DNA from: Chloroflexota bacterium
GTDB lineage: Bacteria; Chloroflexota; UBA11872; VXOZ01
NCBI GenBank assembly: GCA_028874195.1
Contig: JAPPLM010000028.1
Coordinates: 37,138-101,137 of the forward strand
Direction: 5' to 3'
Length of the DNA: 64,000 nt
The position numbers were made by a program, and so were the translations under genes. How positions within the stretch are numbered: the stretch's first letter is position 1; every line of letters starts with the position of its first letter. Shown piece after piece: positions 10,851 through 18,360 of the stretch. Under the pieces are notes generated by a model that worked only from the letters and a program-made list of their open reading frames with translations, had not been told where the DNA came from and ran no database searches.

Positions 10851-11843
10851 ATGGGATCGTACAGGTATCAACCGCCCTCGCCACCTTCACGCAGACGACC
10901 TGCGTTTCGTGTGTGGATTATTGCTATGGTGGTGGCAGTAGGGGGCGCTGCCCTGCTGACGCGCCTTACCCCAGAGCCGTCAGGCCCGATAATTTCAGTG
11001 GTAGAAAATGCGCCAGTGCCTGCTGCGAAGATCGTCGCCACTATTTCCCCTCCGAGACCCCACTTCTCCTATGTCTGGCTGGAAGAGAACCCGTCGCCTG
11101 CGCTCGAAAACTTCACGGCCAAGTCTGCTATCCTTGTGGATCTTGCCACCAAGACAGTGTTCTATGCACGAAATGAGCACGAACAGCGGGCCCCAGCGAG
11201 CACAACGAAGATACTCACCGCTGTCATCGCTTTGGAAAATGGCGAGCTTAGCCAAAAAGTGTTGGTTTCCGATCGCGCGGCAAGCGCGGAGCCGAATGTC
11301 ATGGGATTAAAGGCCGGCGAAGTTGTGCCCCTGAACATACTGCTCTACGGTATGATGCTTGATTCCGGGAACGACGCGGCGATCGCTGTTGCTGAAGGGA
11401 CACTGGGCTACGACCAGTTTGTCCAGGCAATGAACGCGAAGGTGGTCGAGCTCGGATTGCTGAACACGAAGTTTAGCAATCCAACCGGATATGATGAAGA
11501 CACCCTGCCGCACTATTCATCAGCGCATGACCTGGCTGTGCTGGCGAAGTATGCGCTGGAGCAGTCGCCTGAAATTGTAAACTACGCCAGCGAAAAACGC
11601 ATCCAATTCACCGCTACGGACGAGCATGGCTGGTACGGGCCGTGGAATCTAAACAGCTTGCTGTGGACGTATTCAGGTACGTACGGTCTCAAGCCGGGCT
11701 GGACTCCTGACGCTGAATTCTGCTTGGTTGCGGTTGCGGAACGAGATGGACGTCACTTGCTGGCAGTAGTGCTAGGTTCCAGCCAGCACTTCACGGATGC
11801 GGCTGTCCTGCTGGACTATGGTTTCGCGCAGGTGGTTTCCTAA
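10851..11843 (+). CDS. Serine-type D-Ala-D-Ala carboxypeptidase (peptidase S11 family)
   Basis: It trims the terminal D-alanine from peptidoglycan stem peptides outside the membrane. An N-terminal anchor (about 19-37) is followed by a proline-rich linker and the S11 fold. The SxxK nucleophile motif is STTK at 117-120 and SxN is SGN at 172-174. The third motif, normally KTG, reads KPG at 281-283 (GLKPGWT). At 330 residues it contains only the catalytic domain and lacks the C-terminal beta domain and amphipathic anchor of PBP5-type enzymes. The start is uncertain because no good ribosome-binding site precedes the ATG. The Thr-to-Pro change may alter activity. Confidence 0.85.
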   Translation: MGSYRYQPPSPPSRRRPAFRVWIIAMVVAVGGAALLTRLTPEPSGPIISVVENAPVPAAKIVATISPPRPHFSYVWLEENPSPALENFTAKSAILVDLATKTVFYARNEHEQRAPASTTKILTAVIALENGELSQKVLVSDRAASAEPNVMGLKAGEVVPLNILLYGMMLDSGNDAAIAVAEGTLGYDQFVQAMNAKVVELGLLNTKFSNPTGYDEDTLPHYSSAHDLAVLAKYALEQSPEIVNYASEKRIQFTATDEHGWYGPWNLNSLLWTYSGTYGLKPGWTPDAEFCLVAVAERDGRHLLAVVLGSSQHFTDAAVLLDYGFAQVVS

Positions 11844-11935
11844 GATAAGAGGGGAGCGGGGCAGCCTGGCGCCTTGGACGTGCGTAGCGGAAAAGCGCCT
11901 GAGAAAAACCAGCCGCTCTTTCTGATCGGGGACCC

Positions 11936-13003
11936 CTAGGGAGCGCCGTCTTCTTCCGAAACGTGGATGCGGATGCTGCCGCCGCTGCTGCGCAGTTGAA
12001 GCTTGGCCGTACCGTCGCCTAAGGCGCCGCTATACTGACCGGTGCCGTACCGGTTCCGCGCTTCCCCCGAGGCTCCTGGGAGATTCACGTCAACACCGCC
12101 ACCTGCGGCCGCAGCCTCAATGGAGACTGCCGAAGCCGCATTGAGCACGAGCATTACTCCGCCGCCGGCGCTCTCGACGTGATGGTCGCCCTCTTGGAGT
12201 AGAGCATGGTTGATGTTCACACCGCCGCCGGCAGCTTTCACATCAAGTGTTTTCACTTCACCATGAAGAGAGACCGGTCCACCAGCGGAGGAAGCGACAA
12301 GTGCGGGGACGTTACCCGATACGCCGATGGCTCCGCCCGCGGACTCCAGATTGAGTGCTCCGCTAACCTCGCTCAGTTGAAGTGTCCCGCCTGAGATCGA
12401 GACTTCCAACGGCGAGGTGAGGTTGTGGCCTGACATGCTGCCACCTATGACTTTACACGCCAAGGACTGCACGGCAGGCAGGCGCAGGGAGACATTCGGC
12501 ACACTGGCCCAGACAGCATTGGCGTAAACGAAAAGCACATAGGTGTCGTCCAGCTTGAGCACAGACCACTCCCAATCGTGGCCTTCCCGGTCGAAGCTGA
12601 CGTGTGCGTCGCCGGGAGCTTCCTCGACAGTGAGCGAGCTGCCCTCAACGTCAACTTCCATGCGCGCATCAGGCGGAATGGCGAAGGATTGGTCGTGTAG
12701 ATCCACAGGCGTGTAGCCTTGCTCTTCGCGCTGCCGTTTCCGTTTGAGGCCGCGCAAAGGCATACGGATGTTCCCTCTTGGCAGGTCTGTCACCGCGCGC
12801 GAGATGCGGTCCTCGACCTTAGAGATAGTCTCACCGAGGGAGCGTTCAATTTCCTCCCACCAGTTACTTTCCAGAAACGACGAAACTTTACGGTCGGTGT
12901 TCTTGCTGCCGTTTCTGATTGCGCCAAGCAGGCGTTCCGCGTCTTCTACCGAGATTTTGCCTTCGCGCAGCATTTCAAGTATCAGACGTTCTTCTGCGCC
13001 CAT
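11936..13003 (-). CDS. SHOCT-like / DUF4097 adhesin-type protein
   Basis: I choose the ATG after AGGGAG, giving MGAEERLILEML and 355 residues; the longer frame only overlaps the upstream DUF2089 gene. Residues 1-30 are the short helical SHOCT-like/YvlB-type module (LREGKISVEDAERLLGAI). About 115-350 form a repetitive beta-solenoid typical of DUF4097, with recurring SAGGG/AAGGG turns. No signal peptide is seen. In Bacillales, related proteins take part in envelope-stress regulation; here the DUF2089 regulator-like gene just upstream (four bases away) supports a similar but unproven role. Confidence 0.75.
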   Translation of the reverse strand: MGAEERLILEMLREGKISVEDAERLLGAIRNGSKNTDRKVSSFLESNWWEEIERSLGETISKVEDRISRAVTDLPRGNIRMPLRGLKRKRQREEQGYTPVDLHDQSFAIPPDARMEVDVEGSSLTVEEAPGDAHVSFDREGHDWEWSVLKLDDTYVLFVYANAVWASVPNVSLRLPAVQSLACKVIGGSMSGHNLTSPLEVSISGGTLQLSEVSGALNLESAGGAIGVSGNVPALVASSAGGPVSLHGEVKTLDVKAAGGGVNINHALLQEGDHHVESAGGGVMLVLNAASAVSIEAAAAGGGVDVNLPGASGEARNRYGTGQYSGALGDGTAKLQLRSSGGSIRIHVSEEDGAP

Positions 13004-13007
13004 TTTG

Positions 13008-13409
13008 CTACTCCCTGTTTGCCAGGCGGCGTAAGGCTTCTTCAACGCCGAGTTCACCACTCTCCACTTCCTGAAGGGTGCTGAGACGCTCGGCTTGTAG
13101 GGCAGCTTCGCCTGAGGCCGGTTCGTGGCCAAGTTGGCTGATGATCTCCTCCAGGCGCGCGCGCACAGTGGGGTAAGAGACACCCAGCTCCTTTTGCACC
13201 TCGCTCATGTTGCCGCGAGCGACAAGGAAAATCTCTACGAAGCGTTGCTGTTCCGAGGAGAGACGGTTGAACGGATTGAGGTGAAACTCCCCCTCCAGAG
13301 CGACATTGCACGACGAACAACGCAAGCGCTGTACGGTGAGTTCACTCGTGCATACGGGGCAGCGCCCAAGCACTTCCGGCGACTGGGAACTACCCAAGAT
13401 GTTCCGCAT
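13008..13409 (-). CDS. DUF2089 zinc-ribbon, helix-turn-helix-like protein
   Basis: This 133-residue protein starts with a zinc ribbon (CPVCTSE near 18 and CSSCN near 32) followed by a helix-turn-helix-like stretch (LGVSYPTVRARLEEI, about 76-90). The C-terminal part (ESGELGVEEALRRLA) resembles the SHOCT-like module at the start of the next gene. It is probably a DNA-binding regulator cotranscribed with the DUF4097 gene. A strong promoter lies upstream at 13460-13488. Confidence 0.78.
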   Translation of the reverse strand: MRNILGSSQSPEVLGRCPVCTSELTVQRLRCSSCNVALEGEFHLNPFNRLSSEQQRFVEIFLVARGNMSEVQKELGVSYPTVRARLEEIISQLGHEPASGEAALQAERLSTLQEVESGELGVEEALRRLANRE

Positions 13410-13459
13410 GGCATGCCTCCCCGTGTACAGTTAAGGTATTCTAATCTTCATCTTTAGAA

Positions 13460-13488
13460 AATATAGCAGAACATACAGAAATTGTCAA
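13460..13488 (-). promoter_or_regulatory. Sigma-70-type promoter of the DUF2089-DUF4097 operon
   Basis: On the minus strand TTGACA (13488-13483) is followed by a 17-base spacer and TATATT (13465-13460). The surroundings are AT-rich. Transcription would start near 13453, about 44 bases before the DUF2089 start codon. This is the best promoter match I found in the window. Confidence 0.75.
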
Positions 13489-13599
13489 CAGAATGAGGAG
13501 AAGATAAGAAAAAATGTATAACGTGATTGTGTACACACACCCCTTGCTCAAGGAATTGCGTTGACTATCGCGGCGAAAGCGCGAATGCGGGACCTTGAC

Positions 13600-14598
13600 C
13601 TAACCGCCAATCTGGGACATGGTGCGGTTGGCGCGCTGGAAGAATTCGCCCTCGTTGATGCGGTGCTTGAGTTCCTTTTGCCAGATAGCGGCACGGATGA
13701 TGTGCTCAAGCTCCTCGTCGGTAGCGCCATCGCGCAGGGGTAGGCGCAGGTCGGTCTCGCGTACGGAGAAGAGGCAGGTGCGCAACATGCCCTCAGCCGT
13801 GAGGCGAATGCGGTTGCACGTGGCGCAGAATGGCTCACTCACGGGATTGATGAAGCCAACCTCACCATTGCCGTCGGCGAACCGATAGACGCGTGAGGTC
13901 GAAGCGGGGTCGGTGGGGATGGGTACAAGCGGGACAGGCATCGCCTCGTTAATCATATCCAGGATTTCACGTCCCGTGAGCACGTTCTCTTCCCGCCAGA
14001 TGCCGTCCGCGTCCAGCGGCATGAACTCGATGAAGCGCACCACGTAGGGCTTGCGGCGCGCCAACTCAGCGAACGCCACCACCTCCCGTTCCGTGAAACC
14101 GCGAATTCCTACGCAGTTTAGCTTGATGGGGCTAATTGCAGGGTACTCTTCGAGCTCCTCAAGGCCTTCCATCACCGCGTTGAGCGCGTTTCTGCGCGTG
14201 ATATAGGCGAAGTGCTCCGGCACAAGACTATCCAGACTCACGTTGATGCGCGTAAGCCCCGCCTCGGCCAGGGGCTTGGCCAGCGCTTTGAGACGGAAGC
14301 CGTTGGTCGTGATCGAGAGGCTCTCCAAGTCATCGATCATGTGCAAGCGGCTGATGAGGTAGGGGAGGTCTTTGCGCACCGTTGGCTCGCCGCCGGTGAT
14401 GCGAATGTCACGAATGCCAAGGCGGACAAAAAGTCGGGCAAGCCGCTCGACCTCTTCGTACGTTAAGATTTCATCACGCGGCACCCACTGCATCATCTCT
14501 TCGGGCATGCAGTAGCGGCAACGGAAGTTGCAGCGGTCTGTGATTGAGATGCGCAGGTTTTCGATCTGCCGACCGAAGCTGTCGATCAGCGGCTGCAT
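13600..14598 (-). CDS. moaA: GTP 3',8-cyclase (molybdenum cofactor biosynthesis)
   Basis: MoaA is a radical-SAM enzyme that makes the first intermediate of molybdopterin from GTP, together with MoaC. The N-terminal SAM cluster motif is C23-x3-C27-x2-C30 (CNFRCRYC). The second cluster's cysteines are C258, C261 and C275 (FCATCNRIRL ... LRTCLF). The protein ends in the Gly-Gly tail needed for catalysis (SQIGG). Length, 332 residues, is normal. No other moa genes are adjacent; mobB lies 15 kb away. Confidence 0.96.
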   Translation of the reverse strand: MQPLIDSFGRQIENLRISITDRCNFRCRYCMPEEMMQWVPRDEILTYEEVERLARLFVRLGIRDIRITGGEPTVRKDLPYLISRLHMIDDLESLSITTNGFRLKALAKPLAEAGLTRINVSLDSLVPEHFAYITRRNALNAVMEGLEELEEYPAISPIKLNCVGIRGFTEREVVAFAELARRKPYVVRFIEFMPLDADGIWREENVLTGREILDMINEAMPVPLVPIPTDPASTSRVYRFADGNGEVGFINPVSEPFCATCNRIRLTAEGMLRTCLFSVRETDLRLPLRDGATDEELEHIIRAAIWQKELKHRINEGEFFQRANRTMSQIGG

Positions 14599-14783
14599 TC
14601 AGTCTTACCTCTTAGTGACTGGCTGTCCCGTAGGCATGCGCACAATACACCGGCATGAGGAGGGTCCCTGTTTACTTGGCACTCCTGCGGAGGTTGGACC
14701 GGCCCAACGCATCCTACGTTTTGGCCGCGCCAACCCCGGTGCGGGCACCCCACCTGATTCTCATTATAGCGCAGCAACGGCGC

Positions 14784-16190
14784 TCACGTTGAGAGCGTTG
14801 TCAAGGCGTGCGTAACGGCCTTGTCTTGTTCAGGCAAGACAGTGCGCGGATCTAGTACGACTGCATTTTCTTCGATGCGTACGACAAGGGGCGGACTGGA
14901 CGTACGCAGTTGCTTGGCAAGCCGGTCCGATGACCGCGCGGCTGATGAGAACCGTAGCACCCACGTTGGCAGAGTCTCTCCAGGGAGCGCCCCGCCGCCA
15001 ATTGCCGACTCACCGGATACGACGTCAGTCCTCAGCAGGTGACCGTGCGCAGTAGTGATTGCGCGTTGCCAAGCGCGCGCTCGCCGCTTCAGCCGTTCCG
15101 GTCGCGCAGCGATCATTTGCCAGACCGGCACGTGGGAGAGCGCTTCTTGTTTGCGATAGTGAGCCAGCGTCGCCTCCAGACCGGCAACGGTCGCTTTGTC
15201 GAGTCGCAGGGCACGCGCGAGCGGATGCCGCTTCATGCCGTCAATGAGGTTGCTTTGGCCTACAATCAATCCTGCCTGCGGGCCGCCGAGCAGCTTGTCT
15301 CCGGAGAAACTCACCACGGCACAGCCGGCGGCAATCGTCTCTTGCACCGTTGGCTCCTGATGGAGGCCAAAAGCCGCTGTGTCTAGCAGTGAGCCGCTGC
15401 CGAGGTCGTAGATGACGGGAATGCCGTGTTGCCGGGCCTCTGCGACGAGCGCGGTCAAGTCCGGCTCGTGGGTAAAGCCGACAACCCTGAAATTACTCGA
15501 ATGTACGCGTAAGACGGCGGCGGTCGCCGGCGTGATCGCTTGGATGAAGTCTTCTACGTACGTGCGGTTGGTTGTGCCGACTTCCACCAGGCGCGCGCCG
15601 CTTTGGGCGAGGACATCGGGAATGCGAAAGCCGCCGCCGATTTCGACGGCTTCGCCACGAGAGATAATGACCTCTTTGCCGGCGGCAATGGCGCTCAGCG
15701 CGAGGAAGATTGCGGCGGCGTTGTTATTGACCGCCAGCGCGTCTTGGGCGCCGCTCAAGGCCGTTAGCACGTTAACGAGATGCGTATATCGGGAACCCCG
15801 CGCGCCGGCAGCGAGATCGAACTCCAGATTGCTATAGCCGGCGCTGACTGACTCCATTGCCTGGATCGCGGCCTGGCTCAAGGGAGCGCGCCCCAGATTC
15901 GTGTGCAGGATTACACCGGTGGCATTGATCACGGGGCGGAGAGAGGGAAGAAAGCGGCGCACAGCAGCGCTTTGCATGCTCTGGGCAAGCTCGTCGAGCG
16001 AGGGCGCATCTTTGCCCGTGGTGATCTCTGCGCGGGCCGCAGCCAGCACATCTCGCGCCAATTCGACCTGCATGTGGTGGGGAAGGTCGAGATTCAGGGA
16101 CTGAACTGCCGGCGCAAGGAGCAAGCGGTCTACACTGGGTAGCTGGCGGAGGCTATCCCTACGCGCCGTACTTGGCGAGCTTTTGCGCAT
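14784..16190 (-). CDS. selA: L-seryl-tRNA(Sec) selenium transferase
   Basis: SelA converts Ser-tRNA(Sec) to selenocysteyl-tRNA using selenophosphate and pyridoxal phosphate. The frame is open further upstream, but the family N-terminus (LRQLPSVDRLL) indicates the ATG at 16190, giving 468 residues, the normal SelA size. This start overlaps the end of apgM by 32 bases. The PLP-lysine motif SGDKLLGGPQAG and the substrate motifs VINATGVILHTNLGRAPLS and TGVEF-like NLEFDLAAGARG are intact. tRNA-Sec is encoded in this window at 59254-59350; selB and selD are not seen. Confidence 0.95.
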   Translation of the reverse strand: MRKSSPSTARRDSLRQLPSVDRLLLAPAVQSLNLDLPHHMQVELARDVLAAARAEITTGKDAPSLDELAQSMQSAAVRRFLPSLRPVINATGVILHTNLGRAPLSQAAIQAMESVSAGYSNLEFDLAAGARGSRYTHLVNVLTALSGAQDALAVNNNAAAIFLALSAIAAGKEVIISRGEAVEIGGGFRIPDVLAQSGARLVEVGTTNRTYVEDFIQAITPATAAVLRVHSSNFRVVGFTHEPDLTALVAEARQHGIPVIYDLGSGSLLDTAAFGLHQEPTVQETIAAGCAVVSFSGDKLLGGPQAGLIVGQSNLIDGMKRHPLARALRLDKATVAGLEATLAHYRKQEALSHVPVWQMIAARPERLKRRARAWQRAITTAHGHLLRTDVVSGESAIGGGALPGETLPTWVLRFSSAARSSDRLAKQLRTSSPPLVVRIEENAVVLDPRTVLPEQDKAVTHALTTLST

Positions 16191-17364
16191 GGCCCATAGA
16201 CAGAAGCATCGCATCTTGCGCGGGGAAGCGACCCAGGCTGCCCCGGACAAGCGCGCGTTCCGTAAACTCCGAGATTTCGTCGCTGATGCACGTTGTACTG
16301 TAGAGAGCGAATGGCACAGGATGCCAAGAGTGTCCACTGAGAGCCGAGGGGGAGGAGTGGTCTCCTGTGATAACAAAGACTTCCGGTTGCAGGCGGAGCA
16401 AGGCAGGGATCAGGCTGTCGATCTCCTCCAGCACCTGCACCTTGCGGTTGAAGTCACCGTCTTCGCCTGCGGTATCGGTGGCTTTGACATGAAAGTAGAA
16501 GAAGTCGTGCTCTTCCCAGTTTTGCTGCAGGGTTTCAAACTCGTCCCAAATGGTGTCTCCGGTCTCGATCACCTCCATGCCGACAAGCTTTGCAAGGCCG
16601 CGGTACATAGGGTAGCTAGCGATCGCAGCCGGGGAAAGCTTATAGATTTGCGGCAGCGTAGGAATATCAGGCAGGCTTGCCGCGCCGCGCAGCAGGAGCG
16701 CATTGGCGGGTTCTTGTCCTTGTAGCACCGAAGAGGCTTCGGCGAGGAAGCCGTTCATTATCTGCGCCATAGGAACTGCGTCCTCTTGCGTCGGCTTGGC
16801 GGAGAGAGGGGGTACGCCAGTGCGCTGTGGATCCGTATCCGTCACGAAATCAGAGAGACCCTCGCCGCGGAATACCACCAAGGCGCGATGCCCAGACTCG
16901 GTCTCGACGAAGATTTCAACTTCAGGCAAATGGATGTGCCGCAGAAGCGCGCAGAGTTCGCGGTTTATCTCGGTAGCGAGCCGGCCGGCGCGACGGTCGG
17001 TGATATTGCCGCTCCCGTCAACGGTGGCAAAGTTCGCGCGAAAGCATACGTCGTTGGGACTGATCGGAAAGTCGATCCCAAGCGCGGAGAGTATGCCTCT
17101 CCCTATGTCAAACTTAATCGGGTCGTAGCCAAAGAGCGCCAAGTGCGATGGGCCGCTGCCCGGCGTAATACCTGGCGCGATAGGGTCGGTAACGCCGCAA
17201 ATCGAGAGTCCCGCAAAGCGATCCAGATTGGGAATGCGCGCAGTTTCAAGCTCAGACTGGCCGACTTCCGGGTGGGGCATGCCCCCGAGACCGTCTAAAA
17301 CGAGAAAGAGAATCTTGGATGGCGTCTGCTCTGACAGGTCTTGAATGAGGTCAAGGGATACCAC
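16159..17364 (-). CDS. apgM: 2,3-bisphosphoglycerate-independent phosphoglycerate mutase, archaeal type
   Basis: It interconverts 3- and 2-phosphoglycerate in glycolysis and is a metal-dependent member of the alkaline phosphatase superfamily. At 401 residues it is ApgM-sized rather than GpmI-sized. Seen motifs are LDGLGG near 23, PGSGPSHLALFGYDP with the nucleophile serine, VKATDTAGEDGDF, and the C-terminal metal ligands in ITGDHSSPS and LSGHSWHP. It is upstream of, and overlaps, selA, though the two functions are unrelated. Confidence 0.93.
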   Translation of the reverse strand: MVSLDLIQDLSEQTPSKILFLVLDGLGGMPHPEVGQSELETARIPNLDRFAGLSICGVTDPIAPGITPGSGPSHLALFGYDPIKFDIGRGILSALGIDFPISPNDVCFRANFATVDGSGNITDRRAGRLATEINRELCALLRHIHLPEVEIFVETESGHRALVVFRGEGLSDFVTDTDPQRTGVPPLSAKPTQEDAVPMAQIMNGFLAEASSVLQGQEPANALLLRGAASLPDIPTLPQIYKLSPAAIASYPMYRGLAKLVGMEVIETGDTIWDEFETLQQNWEEHDFFYFHVKATDTAGEDGDFNRKVQVLEEIDSLIPALLRLQPEVFVITGDHSSPSALSGHSWHPVPFALYSTTCISDEISEFTERALVRGSLGRFPAQDAMLLSMGHAQKLAKYGA

Positions 17365-17706
17365 CGGTTCTTCCTACCTACCGTGCTGCGATGCTTCAAC
17401 GGTCATGCTATCAGGTAGGGACAGCGCTGTCTACGATGGTTTCTGCTTGCCTTGAAAGTGCGGATACAGACGCGCTGTGGGACGTGCCAGCGAGGCTCAT
17501 TTCGCGTCTTCGGCAGCGGTCGCAGTGAGAGCATCGGCTGAATTCGCTGGGCGCCATTACTTCTGCTCTGAACCGGCGGTGACAGAACGCCTCCCAGCGC
17601 CAACTGAAAGCGCGGGGAGACGTGATTGTTACAGGTCAAGTGCTTCGGGTTCTTACAATAGAAAACGGCACTCACCCAGGCGGGCCACGAATGAGGTGAG
17701 TCTATG
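17365..17706. other. Gap between apgM and the peroxiredoxin gene
   Basis: About 340 bases carry no convincing frame. It holds the 5' leader of apgM (minus strand). I see no clean promoter, riboswitch or tRNA in it. Confidence 0.4.
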
Positions 17707-18180
17707 TTAGCTGGAGCACTGCTGCAGCGCGGCGAAATTGCTTTCCTCATCGCGTGGATCAAGCGGCTCGTTGACTGTTTTGCCTTGGATGACGCCGTCC
17801 TTATCGATGATGAACGTGCCGCGGGTGGCAACGCCCAACGGATCGAAGAAGACACCGTACTGCTGGGCAACGGCGCCGTGAGGCCAGAAATCGGCAAGGA
17901 ATGTGGCGGGAAAGCTGTTTGCCTCTTTGTACTGCTTGAGCGTCCACTTTGTATCTGTAGACACGCCAATGACCGCCGCGTCACTGGCGTCGTAACGACT
18001 CGCGTTCGCAGTCAAGCCGCGAAACTCGCCGTCGCAAATGCTGCTGAACGCGCCGACGTAGAAGACGAGCACTACATTCTGCTTGCCGCGGTAATCGGAC
18101 AAGCTGACTTTGTCGCCTTCCTGGTTTTCCAAGGTAAAGTCCGGCGCTTCTTGGCCTACTTCCGTTCCAACCGTTGCCAT
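17707..18180 (-). CDS. AhpC/TSA-family peroxiredoxin
   Basis: The start is the ATG preceded by GAGGAGG, giving 157 residues (MATVGTEVGQEAPDF). It should reduce peroxides in the cytoplasm. The peroxidatic cysteine is C49 in YVGAFSSICDGE. In the usual PxxxTxxC motif the proline is replaced by valine and the threonine by serine. A second cysteine lies three residues from the C-terminus (LQQCSS) and could be a resolving residue. The peroxidatic position is a normal TGC codon, so it is not a selenoprotein. It is monocistronic. Confidence 0.88.
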   Translation of the reverse strand: MATVGTEVGQEAPDFTLENQEGDKVSLSDYRGKQNVVLVFYVGAFSSICDGEFRGLTANASRYDASDAAVIGVSTDTKWTLKQYKEANSFPATFLADFWPHGAVAQQYGVFFDPLGVATRGTFIIDKDGVIQGKTVNEPLDPRDEESNFAALQQCSS

Positions 18181-18360
18181 GAATATAGCCTCCTCGGTGT
18201 GTGACCGTGTAATCTCGCGTTCAATAGTCCATCTTAGAACGAAAGGCGGTTTGTGACAACCGGATCGTACACACTCGAGGAGATTCAGCCTCACGCGAGG
18301 GTGTTGCCACGTCTTGGAACCTGGATGAAGCGGAGAACCTTCAGACTGTTTTTGGCGAGA

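Noticed and set aside
17403..17984. Minus-strand frame of 193 codons over the peroxiredoxin gene
   Set aside because: It lies in another frame of the peroxiredoxin gene and has shadow composition rich in Ser and Arg.
17707..18180. Peroxiredoxin as selenoprotein
   Set aside because: The peroxidatic position is a TGC cysteine codon; there is no in-frame TGA.
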